Shown piece after piece: positions 49,126 through 61,968 of a DNA stretch of 64,000 bases. Source of the stretch: Blasia pusilla (taxonomy: Eukaryota > Marchantiophyta > Marchantiopsida > Blasiales). The stretch spans positions 5,704,001 to 5,768,000 of the forward strand of contig CM114271.1 of the NCBI GenBank assembly GCA_050084515.1, read 5' to 3'. Made by a program: the position numbers and the translations under genes. The number at the start of each line of letters is the position of its first letter. Position 1 is the stretch's first letter. The notes below the pieces were generated by a model, which had not been told where the DNA came from, did not search any database, and saw only the letters and a list, made by a program, of their open reading frames with translations.

Positions 49126-52100
49126 CTAACTAAAATCCGAAAACTCTTTCTCTACCTTCATAGGACTCTCTCTCAACTTCTCCCTATTCCTTTCATGACC
49201 TATTCGTACATTAAGGAATTGAATTGATTTCGTTTCACCTTGACTTCTAATACGGGCATAATGAGACCAATCATCCATCATTTTGGTCTCCATTCTAGAT
49301 GTTGTGATGTAAGGTTGCCCAAAAACCACATGATAAGCAACTCCATTTTGAACAAAGAAAATTTTCTCAATCAACATATCTCCGAAACAGTTTTGACGGT
49401 TGGACAAGCACCGTAGAGTTCACCTTTTTGATTTTTGGTTGTACGTAGTATCCATCCATGCCTTGTATCAATTGGCCACATCTGTTGCGACCCTCGTAAC
49501 CAAAAAAGCTCCAAGCGGAACATCCGAACTCTAGCGAGCTCATGCTAGGATGGTTTGCGCTTTGGGAGTTAAGGAAACACAAGGGCGAGACGCGAGTGTT
49601 TCGTATGTTGTGGTCGTGACCAGGAAACGAGAACCAAATGCGGTACTCAGACTTGAGAGAAGTCAAGTCTTGGACGAGATACAGCCAAGGGGTGAAAACC
49701 GGACTTGAGACGCGGGCAACATTTGGGAGTTTTCGACTCTAATGTTGACCATAACTTTGAGTCCCAAGAAGCATTTGGGACAAGTAACTTAGCGTTGAAA
49801 AGCTTATGTTGAGCCACTTCCAATGCATGAAAGACCTTTGCAAACGCCTATGTAGAGATTGAGATATGGGCCAAAACCAACTGTAAGAGGAGCCAGGTTG
49901 AGGGGCCCGGATGGTCTTTCCCAAAGGTAGGGGGACCCTAAAGTTTCCCATAAGTACTAGTAAGGGGGAAGGTCTCCAAGAGTGCTTAGGACTCGAACCC
50001 CACTTTGGGCACCGCGGGGCGACCCAAGGGCATGGAACGGATTGTGAGTTTGGTGTTGGGCTTCAAAACCCAAACCAAGTTCAATAGAGGGATTTCGGAG
50101 ATCCCTATTGGATTCCAACTCATATTGTTGAGTCTTGGTTAGGGGCTCATGCAAGGCCTGTTGGACACTTGGGACCGCTAGGTGCGGAAACGCCATTTCA
50201 TGTGCTTGGACTAACCATAAAGTCTGTCCCAAGTCTCGGAAGGCTTTCCCGTGTAAGGAACCTAGGAATAAGAGAAGGTTGAGCTTGATGAAATATCAAG
50301 TTGAGGACTCGGTGGGTTGGAAGACCGCTTGATCCAAAGCTAGACTAACGTGAGTGCGTTTGGATGCAGGTTGGCGATGAGAGCGTGTCCTACTAAACGT
50401 ACGCTTCCGCAACACTAAGATTGACGTTCAAGGAGAGTAGGTGCACGGCAACATCCCTTTGTCGTATACGCTTTGTAACATTATGTTGATTTCCAAACCA
50501 TGATTAACAAGAGCCAAAATTGACTCTTGGAGAGAGCCAAGTCAGATTGTGGCCTCCGTCGTTGCACGCGCCCAATAGGATCGAGAGTAGTGACCACCAC
50601 TTTTCCTTTCTTCACTTTGTTCTGTTAAAGCTTCTCCTACTATCGTCTCTTCTCCCTATAATTCAAGCCTTTGTCCAAAAACTTGGCCAATCTCTTCGTT
50701 TTCTTCTTATGTGATATCAGTATCCAATGCTCTCACCATCATCATATCTACAGTCATCTGCCTTTTTGTCTTGATCATATCTATGATCAACTCATGAAAA
50801 TCAAGTTTGGGTATCCCCAAGACTTCCCTAAAAGAAAATTCTATTTTTGCGTCCAAAATCCTTTCCTCAAGAATCTCCTTCAAATTCGTGATTGCCTCAA
50901 TATCATACTGCAATTTGTATGTAGGAGTCTTACCCTTTTTCTTTTGAGGAGACCTCATTTCTTTATTCTTAATCCCACCTTCTTTCCTATAAAAATCCAT
51001 CATAGATTTAGATGTAGAAGGCCCTTCTTCTTTTTATGGCTACGCCTCTGATTGTCTTTTCCTTCTTGTGGTCCTTGCTCTTCTTGCAACTTCCTTAGGA
51101 TCAACACCATCATTTTTGCATCTCCTCTTCTCCTCCACACTAGCATCTTGCCAACTCAGATGTTTCTCTTGTGCTAGGTATGCTTTAACACACCCAAATT
51201 CCACTGGATCATCCCATCCAGTCAGATGACGAATAGTCTCTCCCCTCGTAGCATCACTTCTTGAGGAAATTCTAATGATTCACTTTTAGCTACAGATATA
51301 ATATGTGTTTCTATTTTTAGTGCAAAGATATTAGAATCTAATATCATAGTGGTAACTCCTACTTGAACTCTCACTAACCTCTTCATTACTCAACTACCAA
51401 AGTTCGTATTCAATGACATATAAGTCTACGTTGAATGAATTTTCCCATCTTTGAAGTTTACAATTTCATTCCTAAGAGCTTCTGAGAACTTCTCACATTC
51501 TTAAGGTTGATGCTCAACACTATCACACCATATACATCTTCTTACAAAGTTTCTACTTATCGAAGGAGCACCAACATTAGAATTCCTATCAAGTTTAAGC
51601 TCAACATTTCTACTCTCAACTCTCTAAAACCTTTCACCAACTCATCAATGGCAAAATCTTCGAGTTTTGTTGATATGGGCTTAGGCAAGGGAGTTGGAAT
51701 TGATACCTCTGACTTGAATGTTGTGGTTCTACCTCTATTTTGACTTTGCTTTGTGAGGATAGCAAAAACTTCCTCCACTTTCTTCCAATTTGTGTTGAGT
51801 TCTCCTTCTCTGATCTTGTCTGCAAACATTATGAAAAGCTTATCCTCCAAATTCTCATCAGTCGCCTCAAGGAATAGCTTGATTTTTCTCAAGTCTAGAG
51901 TTGCCATTCCGGAAGAAGATAACTCAAAAAACCGCTTCTCAAACTCACGCTAAAATTCATTTGGAGTCATTCTCTTTCCTAGACGTTGCTCTATCCATTA
52001 TAGAAAACTCCTCTTAGTCACCCGATCCACATCATCATCGAAGAATTCTCCTTTCAGCAACTACTCATATTCCTCCCACGAGGTTGGATTTTCTACTCTC

Positions 52101-52393
52101 AATTTTTTTACTTGACTACGAATCTATGGTATTACAGCTAACTCAAAACTTGACACCATATTTCTTTCTGGTACATGATTTACCTCCATCTCATAGATGT
52201 ACTCTTAAACAAATTTGGTGATGTTCCTCCCATCAAATCTCCCCAACTTCTTTACAATCGCTTAGAGAGCCCTTATTGATCTTTGCTCTCCCAATTGAAC
52301 TCCGCTTTGTTGGCTCAATAATGTTGTTAAATTTAGAAGAAGATCCTCACCTCCCTCAGTTCCTATCGATGAAGTAGTACCAAAAGAAATCAT
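49126..52393 (-). pseudogene. Ty3/gypsy-like gag-pro relic, interrupted
   Basis: On the minus strand a probable gag start lies at 52393. It continues with LGRFDGRNITKF, NPTSWEEYE, REFEKRFFELS and MATLDLRKIKLFLEATDEN, then NTNWKKVEEVFAILTKQ (to 51557). A CCHC zinc knuckle follows at 51536-51495 (CIWCDSVEHQP-stop-EC). Next is a conserved linker, LQYDIEAITNLKEILEER and VLGIPKLDFHELIIDMIKTK (about 50920-50740). Then comes the C-terminal half of a retropepsin, VAYHVVFGQPYITTSRMETK (about 49330-49270), followed by IQFLNVRIGHERNRE. In-frame stops are present in gag and in the knuckle. About 1 kb of unrelated sequence (49435-50500) separates the linker from the protease end and replaces the active site, so it looks like a later insertion. 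Confidence 0.82.
49435..50510. mobile_element. Probable 1-kb insertion inside the gag-pro relic
   Basis: This block has a higher GC content and none of the element's coding sequence, while gag-pro homology resumes on both sides. It begins near TGTTGCGACCCTCGTAACC (49484) and ends near GCTTTGTAACA (50470-50480), ends that could suit a solo LTR (TG...CA). I could not find a matching 5-bp target duplication. Part of it (about 49945-49970) resembles 45150-45175. Confidence 0.4.
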
Positions 52394-52449
52394 CTTGATA
52401 AGACTCCAACTTGCAAACACAATCTACCGCCTCAAAAAGCTCTTAGTGG

Positions 52450-53110
52450 AAGCATCATTTATCGTGTCGAGAGCTTTTCTTCGAGTAAGGGCGGACCTTC
52501 TAGCTATGGCAAACGTGATTGATATAAGGTGAACTCTATGAGCAAGTTATCTTTTCTCAATACATAATTATTACATAAACCCTCCATTCTCTCACGAAAA
52601 GAAATCAAGAATGGCAGTATCGAGGCGATCACTTCTTCATAACATCGAATCCCAAAATTCCTAACTATGAAGTCTCTGGACACTAATTTACGCTTATACA
52701 CAAGAAAATTAACATAAATAGTGTTAAACCCTACTCAAGCACGCCTGTTAACATCCATGGATCGATATATAAGAACATACAACGTACAATTCTATGTCCT
52801 CCCATACGTGACAATAGGAAAAATCATGGGAGTTGGAGATTGCATGACCTAGTTCATGAATGCTTCTCAAAAGTGGTAAACTAGATAGCGAGTAAACCAA
52901 TGCTATCTACGAAGAGAATCTTCACGTGATACGGGTTAAGGAAAGGAACAACATGTACAACTTGTGCTCCACCCCTATCCATACTTGACGGATATCCTCT
53001 ACTATCCTTAGGAATAGGTTTTGGCGGAGTTGCTCTCCCAAGAGGGGTAATCCACTCTCATTCGGAAAATAACAAGCCAAAACCATCTACTATCCCTAGT
53101 ATGACTAAAC
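52450..53110 (-). repeat. LTR-like repeat next to the gag-pro relic
   Basis: Reading the minus strand, 53110 to 52450 matches plus-strand 59895 to about 60545. Shared landmarks are GATGGTTTTGGCTTGTTATT, GAGAGTGGATTACCCCTCTT, ACGGATATCCG-like and GTATGGATAG...GGTGGAGCAC blocks, TCGTGAGAGAATGGAGG and CTTACTCGAAGAAA. It lies just upstream of the gag start at 52393, where a 5' LTR plus leader should be. Beyond 53110 the match stops, and the 53150-53905 repeats begin. Confidence 0.7.
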
Positions 53111-53149
53111 ATACCACACTCGGAAAAACACTCAAAGAATAGACCATTG

Positions 53150-53905
53150 TCGTGCGCATACACATCGCTACACAACCCACATTGCAAGTCATATCTACAC
53201 ACCACACATCATCGATCTTCCCCAACATACGGATAGATCCACACATAAATGAAATTCACTCATGCATATACACTAGGAACCCCACAACTAAAATCATGAG
53301 TAGTAAAAATGGCTCACCCAGCCTAAAACTCCACTCATGAATCTACATCGACATATCAAACCACATCCATCCTCTACTATGAGGGAATCCGGACGCTAGC
53401 ACCCTAACTCCTACACACCCACACACGTCTATGCAAGAGAAGCGCTCCTAAGGCTCAACATGAGAAAGATGGCTTGAGAAAGCCAGCTCTCTCACTCTTA
53501 TATCCTTGGGAAGAGCCAAAAGGTTCTTCCCCAAAAAATAGCCTCCAAACGATAACCTACGTGCACAAGTTACCGGGTGACTGTTGACTCGGTCAACGGG
53601 TCACCTGATAGCCTAAAACCAAGATAGGGAAATTGCCATAAACTCACAACAAACATGTCTCCAACCTCATCCGACATCTCGGGATGAAGATACACCCGGA
53701 GAGCCCGTTGACTCTCTATGCCGTTGACGCGATAGAACTCTATCTTCGCCAAAATAAGATGTGACAGTTATCGTGCGCATACACATCGCTACACAACCCA
53801 CATCGCTGGTCATATCTACACACCACACAACACCGATCTTCCCCAATATAATGGTAGATCCACGCATAAACGAAATATACTCACGCATATACATTGGGAC
53901 CCCAA
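53150..53905. repeat. 135-bp direct repeats flanking a 474-bp LTR-like segment
   Basis: 53150-53284 (CGTGCGCATACACATCGCTA, CACAACCCACAT, then CATATCTACACACCACACA) recurs with few differences at 53771-53905, a 621-bp period. Between them lies 53293-53766, which has a second copy in the same orientation at 60692-61175. The outer repeat does not accompany the second copy. The structure is either a tandem unit with a partial second copy or an insertion with flank duplication. Confidence 0.88.
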
Positions 53906-54380
53906 AATCTCCTCCCTAGCTGGCAGTTGGGTCCCCCTAACTCCAGATAGCACACACATATATACCCGACAAGATCTCCTATCGTACAAACATCTAGCAC
54001 CATCGGTGCCGTCATTCCCGCAACATTATCACACTGCAGCAACCCGCCGTGTTGATCCCTTCCAAGAGATCTAACACTCTTGTACCTTGCTCAAAACAAA
54101 GATACGGCTCCACGTATGCCTCACGAGCTCGTATGCACTCTACGCATCTCAACGCTTGTCCCCAACAACAATAAAGTAACTCGGCATCATGGGGAAGAGA
54201 CACCCATCTTGGCATGTCTCTCCGTAGGACTATCCGCTACGGGAATGTCCTCCGCATGTGTGCTCCTCTCCCCAAACCCTCATGATCAGCGAACACCTCA
54301 TGTGAATGCTGCCAACGTGGTCACCGCATCCTCAAGTGGTTGATCATCACTACTCCGTGCAAACTGCATTGGTAGATGGC
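53906..54380. other. No recognisable gene
   Basis: C-rich plus strand, probably 3' untranslated part of the minus-strand gag relic. Confidence 0.4.
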
Positions 54381-57228
54381 TCACTCGTCCATCACCTGAT
54401 CGCCACCCTGGCTGATATGAAATCGTCTCCTCCCAAATTCAAGAATAAAACCAAGGGGATACAACACCGTACTTCCTACCAACGCATCATACGACTCTAC
54501 CAGTGTCATAATTTCCCGAGTATTGGTTATAGTGACCAAAGCAAAGCCCTGCGTCTCGAGCGGCTGAGAGACAAGACTATCATTCTCTCCCGAGATGTCA
54601 TTCTTGAAGATCAAAGACCACTCCACCGCTCTCTTCTTCGGAAGATCGGCTATCCAGTGATCCTCTATTTTTTCCGCATTTCTTACATGGTCCTAATCCT
54701 CAACCTTCCTTGTCTCTTCCTGCTAGTTCCCGATTATTCCCAAGAATGGGAACTCCTTCTCCTACTATGTCTTCTTGTGGGAGTTCCACCTCTTTTAAAT
54801 TTGCCTCAACCAGCGGACGTGCCTTCACCAATGTCCTCTTTCTGCACACCCCATACCTGGTCCCGGGCGCACCCATCTTTACTATGAAAGAAGACCACGA
54901 GCTCCTACTCCTCCTCTTGCTCAAAGAAAACTCCTCAAATTGCTCGGGCTGTTGAGCGTTATGATGCACTTATTGAAGCTGAGAAGGACAAGAAGCGAGT
55001 TGCAGAGAAGCGTTGGCTATCTGACACATGCTATGGCTGGAGTCTAACCACCAACTCCTGTCAAGTCATGAATTGCGTGGGTGATATGCCCCCAATAGAG
55101 GTCTGTATTTGAAAGGGACCACGCTCAATGTCGCCTTTCCGTAAACCCAACGCCAAACACGCCGCCTTCCCTAACATCAAGGGCTGCGCTCTTGAATCAA
55201 GTAGAACGCGCCGCGGATGGTACATCGTTCATGTGGTACTAACCAAGCGAAAAAAATCCTGCTCGGTTATCCAACAACACCACACCTAGTGTGATCATGC
55301 CTCGCTCTATCGCTGGCCTAGTTGGCATATATACCAACTTCGTTGTCGCCGCATGCCATGAATCAATGGAGGACGTCATGAGTACCGCCGAGGGTAAGTC
55401 TACCACCTTCTCAACTACCTCTGAAGGAGAGGCAGTCACCTCTCCACGCTCACACAACGTGGCGGCCAGCCGGAACACCTCCGCTAGTCCAACTCCCAAT
55501 GTTGCCATTTCCATGGGGAAAAACAACAGAGCTTGGCTCAACCTAGTGGCCACCTCCAACAACGTGGTCAACACTGGCTCTTCTCGAGCCGCCATAGGAG
55601 TCGTCTCTCCAACTCCTCGTGACGTCAACGCACTTTTCCCACTTGTGGGTACTACTGGTTGTTGAGGCACCATCGACGGTGTATGTAGTGCCTCTGACAA
55701 TGTGAACAACTAGGGAGCCCTAGCCTACCGCCCATCGGTCCCCTCCTGTGGGTAAATCTCAACCCCACTTCTCGATGACTCGGTTACTCTCACAGCACCC
55801 CGAGTCACCACCGCAACCAACAACCTCAACCTGAGCCGCACTGCACATAAATCCCATCCCCGCAAAATCCTCACCAACATTGTGGTATGATGTGGAGGTT
55901 GGCGCCACACTAGCTACTCTCGGCTCTGGGCCCGCCTGTAGCTGCATCATTGTCATGGCAAAAATCCTTTGCTCCAACTGATCAATGCACGTAAGGAGCA
56001 TTACATCGGGTGCAAGTCCTCCATCTCCCGTGATTGATGATGGCACTCTACCACCACGGTCATCTTCCACTCGATCTCCACCAACTCTCTCGCCCTCAAG
56101 TCCTCTGCCTACCTTATGACGTACCTCCCGACGAAGATCATAACATTTATCCCTAGTGTGACCATATCGGTGACAATGATCACAATGTAATTGTGGTGGG
56201 GTCATCCTCTGTGGCTCCTAAGCAATCGGAGGCGCCCGTGCTCCTCTCCCATGCTATGGGGAATCCATCTGCCTATGTGACCCACCACACGTCCAAAAAG
56301 TCAACCTTGGGCCCTGTTGGGAAACATATGTCAGTATGGGTCGTTGCCTCATCGGCTCACGATACCCGCCCGGATCCTTGGGCCCACCAACCCGCTCTCG
56401 TAGTATTGGTGCATGTTGGGGCATCTGTGGGTATACTCCTACTTGTCGACCCATCGAATCCAGCGAAAAACCCATGGTCACCACCTTCTCCTCACTCATG
56501 TTGAGCTCTATCCGCTCAGACAACTCGAAGACCACCTTCAAAATGGGCTTCGCAGCGTGAAGCAATATCACATCCCAAACTCTCCTCTGTAGCTCCTCAA
56601 CTAGCATCCTCAACTAGCACCCCGTATCAAGACTGCACTGACTAAGCCTCAATCACCCCATATGTGGCAACGATCAACCGTCCCATGCGCGTGAACACCT
56701 CCCTTAGACTCTCATCCGATCTCCGCTGAAAATCATGTAGACTCTTCACCTTTTCAGTCCGCACGCCATGATAGCTCCTCCCCAACTATCGGAAGAACTC
56801 CATTGTAGGACTGAAACTCCGCGGTCCTCTACCACGAGAGGTCTCTACCACCTCACCACTCTCACTACCATCCTCTCCATCTAGTCCTCGGGCTGATGGT
56901 GAAGGTCTCTCCGCTCTCACTATCCCATCATACACCTCGCGGCCACTAGTGGACATATACCCTGGAGCCCAATACACCCTCCAAGCATCGATCTCTATAA
57001 ATTATAGAGATCGGAACCCCATGTAATCATCCATCGGCGGATCCTCCAAGTGATGGAACAACCCCTTCCATGCCATAAAAGGGCTGAATCGCGTAGGGGT
57101 CCGTATCTCCTCTCCTGAAAGTCGCACCACGTGTCAGATTCCTGGATGAAATCATCTAACTCTATAGTGCCTACCGCACCCGAGAAATGACACATGCCCC
57201 GTGGCCCATATTGTCCATCTCTCTCCAC
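54381..57228 (-). pseudogene. LTR-retrotransposon gag relic with CCHC knuckle and protease tail
   Basis: From 57228 downwards: FIQESDTWCDFQERRYGPL; a gag-type segment near 56980-56690 (IDAWRVYWAP, PTMEFFRQ-like, YHGVRTEKVKSLHDFQRRSD, LREVFTRMGRL); a charged stretch (56613-56254); then a perfect CX2CX4HX4C zinc knuckle, CDHCHRYGHTRDKC (56184-56143), and an open tail to 55759. After about 1.1 kb without clear homology, FALVTITNTREIM and YDALVGSTVLYPLGF (54626-54381) resemble the end of a retropepsin. The plus-strand frames of up to 193 codons in the same interval are shadows. Its GC content is higher than the 49-52 kb gag, and the two gags belong to different families. Reverse transcriptase and integrase are absent. 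Confidence 0.7.
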
Positions 57229-59240
57229 GTATCATTGTCCCCCTACGCGATCTCGTCACCAGAGTCGTTGTCTAGTGATGACGATCCAGCCACAGATAGG
57301 ATTCGGGGTGGTTCCTCACTAGAAACCCCTCGATATCTCACACCACTATGTGTCACTCCACTACCACTTCTCCTACTACCCCGTTCTTCCAAACACAGAA
57401 ACAATGTCGTGATGACAACCCTGTCTTATCCGCTCAAACACTCAAACTCGCCAAGAGTCTCCCACACTCCTCACTAGCTCACATACGCTAATGGTAATCC
57501 TGTGACGACACACCCGGCCTCACGCACACTCAACACTGGGGCTCACCATGAGCCTCCTATTAACTGACCTAACTGACACCCTCGGGTCATACACACGATC
57601 CCTACTCGGAAACCGCTGTATTTCCACCAACATGCTACACATGAAAGGAATCTACACTTGTCACCATCTCTACAACCATCTAACACCAACAACTACCCGA
57701 TATCCAACACCCTCCATGACACAAGATAAGTGCGGGAAAAGGGACTCGAATGGGTAACATGATCACACCCTCCAACCTACTGCACCGTTAACACTCATTC
57801 CTCCATGTAGCACAACAACCTCCGCGACATAATACTCTCCTCGAACACACGTCAAACCTCCCATCACTAGATGCAGACTACCCGTCGGCATCAGCATACT
57901 AATACTCCATTGCAAATCATCGGTGTGGATCACTCGTCTCATCCCCAATCAACAAAGTACTAGCAACTCTCGTCGAAAATCCCCTCCACGCTCGAAAAAC
58001 ACCAAGTCCAAAAATATCTCCGCCTACGTAGTCTGAATCAACCATGTTGTGACTTCTACCATGTACTTTGGCCGTACCTCGACCCGGCCCTAACAATGTT
58101 GATTCCAACCATATAGCCTCGTCATCACGTTATCTCACCAACCACGATCGCTTCAACCCTCTCAATTCTCCTTCCACCACGTCCGCTCACGGACCTAGAC
58201 CTACGTCCGCCTCTCACGGCCACGCTTTCACTCCCGAAATCTCTCACACCGGCTCGTATGCTCTAGCTAACCCGAGCACGCATCCATACGCGCATCCCCG
58301 TACCCACTCCTACAAGTTTGGGCCATAATGGCTCCTTCTTTCGAGACATAATAGCTCTTGCCCTCTCCTTGTATGACTCAGCTATGTGTGGCTACACGGC
58401 CTTATGGTCAAGCACACCACCCTATGCAGGGTGCACAACTACCCTACCCCCTTCTCAAGCCCGTGCCACCCTTCTTAATCCCATTCGATCCCTTCGGCTC
58501 ATGGCTCCGACTCTTGGCCCGGCGCCCTATGCAAGGCCTCATGCCTTGCCCTTTCCCAAACCCAACTCCCTATCCTCCTCTCCTTGCCTCCCGCTTTAGC
58601 CTCGTGCAACATTTCTCTCTATGCAAGCCTGTCGAGCCTTAATTGCCTCCTTCCGACCACGGGCACATGAGGATGCGTGGAGGCCTATGCATCTCCGGCA
58701 ATGTCCTTCTCCATCCCCCTTTTGCCCTCTCAACCTTATGCTCCCGCAACCCATCCAACTCTTCCCGTCTCTACAATTAGATTCCCTTCCTTAGATACGC
58801 GGAAACTACTCCTGCCTTCACATTTCCTCTACCTTTCCTAGCTCCGAGCTCTCTGGCCCTCCCTTCGTCATAAAGGAAAATCCGCCTTCTCCCGCTTACT
58901 TCCGTCCGTGGCTTAGTCGCTCACCCGCGCTCTCGCCTTCAGGCACACGCCCCTATGGACGCGCCTTTTGCCCTCGAATATCTGCCACCATGCACTTCCA
59001 TCCGACGACCTACCTTGTCCACCTACGTAACTATATAGTTGTATGCCTACACGACCTAATCTTAACCTAGGCGGCTGCAACCTAGCCTGTAGTCTACCTT
59101 GGCCGCATACATATGAGACCTACGGCTACAAGACGTGAAGTTACTCTCTCTCTTTCCCAAAACTCCCGCTTCTCTCAACAATACACTCACCGCCCCTCTC
59201 TGTGCTATGCTCAACCGCTGTCCCCCGTCACCCGCACCAA
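57229..59240. other. C-rich sequence without recognisable gene
   Basis: Plus-strand frames (93-96 codons, Pro/Ser/Leu/His-rich) show no motifs. It is probably leader and upstream DNA of the minus-strand gag relic. GCCCTATGCAAGGCCTCATG occurs near 58524, and a related CCCTATGCAGGGTGCAC near 58421. Confidence 0.4.
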
Positions 59241-59244
59241 CAAT

Positions 59245-61752
59245 ATATGAGAAAAATGGACAGCCCTTTCATATAATAAAATCACCCACTATGTAAACTC
59301 TTCTATCATTGAGTGTTAGAGAGAGTTTTATTAGTATTAAGTAAATTAGCCAAGGAAAATGAAATTCCCATCTTTAAACCTCTTTAGGATGACTAATTTG
59401 CACACGCCCAACTTTAGAAAAAGAGATAATAAATAAAAGATGGGATTATAAAAGTAAAGTAGTGGGGTCGGTGCTTTAATGAAACAAAAGCAAAATAGTC
59501 TTGGTTGATGACTAGGGTAGGTGAGGTAGTTTGAAAGATATAAATGGAGTAAAAGAGGATATTTTGAAAGAGATAAGAGGTAATCTACTTGTGTCAAAAT
59601 GTGTTTGGCTAAGCCTTGAGAGGAAGCCATGTGGCACAAGATAAGATTAGCCTTATTTTGTATTCTTATATATCCCCTGTGAGTATATAAAAAGGAGGGA
59701 CCTTCAAGAGTTCATCACCTTCTACTTCACATCTTGAGTCTTCCGTGTCACTCTTGAGTGTATGGCTTTGGGATTGCTTGTTCTTCCAATGAGAGTAGAT
59801 TACCCCTATTGGGAGAGTAACTTGACCTTGGTCTATTCTTCGAGACGTTTCTAGAGTGTGGTATGTGTGGGCATGAGAGACTTGTCACCTTAGATGAGTT
59901 TAGTCATACTAGAAATAGATGATGGTTTGGCTTGTTATTTTCCCAATGAGAGTGGATTACCCCTCTTGGGATAGCAAATTCGTCAAATCCCATTCTAAAG
60001 GAGAGTAGATGATATCCGTCAAGTATGGATAGAGGTGGAGCACGAGTTGTGTCGGATTTTCCCTTTCCTAACCCACACCACATGAAGATTCTCTCTGTAG
60101 ATAGGCACCGGTTCACTCACTATCTAGTTTATCACTTTGGGGACGTGTTCATGAACCAAGTCATGGAATCTCCAACTCTGGTGATTCTTTCTATAGTCAT
60201 GTATGGAAGGACATGGGATTGCATTTTTTATGTGCTTGTATAGTTATCTATAGACGTCAATAGGCCTGCTCAAATAGGGTTTAACACTAGTTGTGTTATT
60301 TTCCTTATATAGAAACGTAAAGTAATTTACAAGGACTTAATAGTTAGGAATTTCACGATTCCATATTATGAAGAAGTGATCGCCTCGGCACTACCTTTCG
60401 TGATTCTTGTCGTGAGAGAATGGAGGATTTACATAATAATTATGTACTGAAAAAGGATAAATTCTTATAGAGTTCGACTTGCATCAACCACGTCTGCTAC
60501 AACTAGAAGGTCTGCCCTTACTCGAAGAAAGGCTCTCGATACGACAGCGCTTCCGCGCACAATCTCTCGGACTTAAAAATGACTATACAAACGCCAACTA
60601 GAGTCTCCAGGGGCTTACGACCAAGGCAACTTACTTGCCTACCTGCAAACAACAAATTCTCACCTATCCCCTCGCATCTTTCTCATGTAATATCATGAGT
60701 AGTCCAAATATCTCACCCAGTCTAAAACTCCACTCATGAATCTACATCGGCATATCGAACCACATCCACCCTCTTTTATGAAGGAATCCGGACGCTAGCA
60801 CCGTAACTCCTACAGACCCACACACGTCTATGCAAAAGAGGCGCCCCTAAGGTTCAACATGAGAAATATGGCTAAAGAAAGCCATATCTCTCACTCTTAT
60901 ACCCTTGAGAAGAGCCAAAAGGCTCTTCCCCCAAAAATAGCCTCCAAACGGTAACCTACGTACATAGGTTACCGAGTGACCGTTGACTCGGTCAACATAT
61001 CACCTTACAACCTAAAACCAAAATAGAAAAATTGCCATAACCCACGTTCCTGACACAACAAACTTGTCGCCAACCTTATCCGGCATCCCAGGATGAAGTT
61101 ACATCCGAATAGCCCGTTGATTCTCTATGCCGTCGACGTGATAGAACTCTACCTGCGTCAAAATAAGATGTGACACCATGGTCAAGTTAATCTCCCAAGA
61201 AGGGTAATCCATTCTCAATGGAGGAGCAAGTAAGCCCAATGCCATCCACTCAAGAGTCACACAAGAACTCAAGCAATGAAGTAGAAGGTGATGAACCCTT
61301 GAAGGTCCCTCCTCTATATATATTCACAAGGGATTCATAAGAGAACAAAATAAGGCTAATCTTATGTTGTGTCACATGGTTTCCTCTCAAGGTTTAGCCA
61401 ATCAAATTTTGACACAATTACATTACGTCGTATATCTTCCAAAATATTCTCATTTACTCACTTTATATCTACCAAATTACCCCAACTACCTTAACCACTA
61501 ACCAAGACTGCTTTTCGTTTTCTTTCATTCTTACACCAACCTCCCTACTTTACTTTTATACTCTCATGTCTTATTTATTACATCTTTACCTCAATTTGGG
61601 CCCGCAAAACTTAGCCATCCAAAAGAGGTGCAAACATGAAAAATTCATTTTCCTAAGCAAATTTACTTAATACTAATAAATCTCTCTCTAACACTTAATG
61701 AGAGAGGAGTTTAAAAAATGGATAATTTTACTATACGACAAGGGGACGGTAC
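59245..61752. mobile_element. About 2.5-kb block with inverted arms of about 580 bp
   Basis: 59245-59833 and 61176-61752 are reverse complements with moderate divergence. Shared landmarks are AGTGTTAGAGAGAG, TTATTAGTATTAAGTAAATT, CAAGCCTTGAGAGGAAGCCA-like, and GGATTACCC...TTGGGAGAG. Between them lie 59895-60545 (LTR-like, inverted copy at 53110-52450) and 60692-61175 (direct copy at 53293-53766, ending exactly where the right arm begins). The left arm plus 59895-60545 may be one LTR of about 1.25 kb starting TGAGTGTTAGAGAG at 59310. The right arm would then be a second, truncated LTR in the opposite orientation. A long-TIR or foldback element is the alternative. Confidence 0.75.
60692..61175 (+). 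repeat. Second copy of the 53.3-kb LTR-like segment
   Basis: It matches 53293-53766 through ATCATGAGTAGT, CTAAAACTCCACTCATGAAT, GGAATCCGGACGCTAGCACC, GTGACCGTTGACTCGGTCAA and AAAATAAGATGTGACA. The two copies are 7.4 kb apart, in the same orientation, and flank the minus-strand gag relic at 54.4-57.2 kb. This would suit a pair of LTRs, but I see no primer-binding site next to them. A third, diverged piece is at 39120-39290. Confidence 0.85.
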
Positions 61753-61928
61753 TCATCGTCGTTGAATGGCTACCACCTCAAGACATAACAAGTCGAGAAG
61801 GGAGAAATACAACCCTATCAATCCAAAAAGGTTATCGTCCAATCAACAACAGTGAAGAACGCGACGTCGACGACAGCCAACAGATGGAGCAAAGACGGCC
61901 CAAATGGATGGTGAAAGTCAATAGTAAT

Positions 61929-61968
61929 TATAATATGATAAAAAATCTTTATTTTTTATCATATTATA
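61929..61968. repeat. Perfect 18-bp AT hairpin
   Basis: TATAATATGATAAAAAAT (61929-61946), then CTTT, then the exact reverse complement (61951-61968). It consists almost only of A and T, so it could arise by chance more easily than the GC-containing hairpins. The DNA around it (61753-62755) holds no gene. A 138-codon plus frame at 62380-62793 shows no motif. Confidence 0.9.

Noticed and set aside
54306-54887. 193-codon plus-strand frame
   Set aside because: It is antisense to the minus-strand gag/protease relic, and its content is Leu/Pro/Ser-rich without motifs.
61929-61968. AT hairpin as a functional RNA structure
   Set aside because: Composition is almost purely A/T, so chance or microsatellite-like origin is sufficient. 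It is listed only as a repeat.
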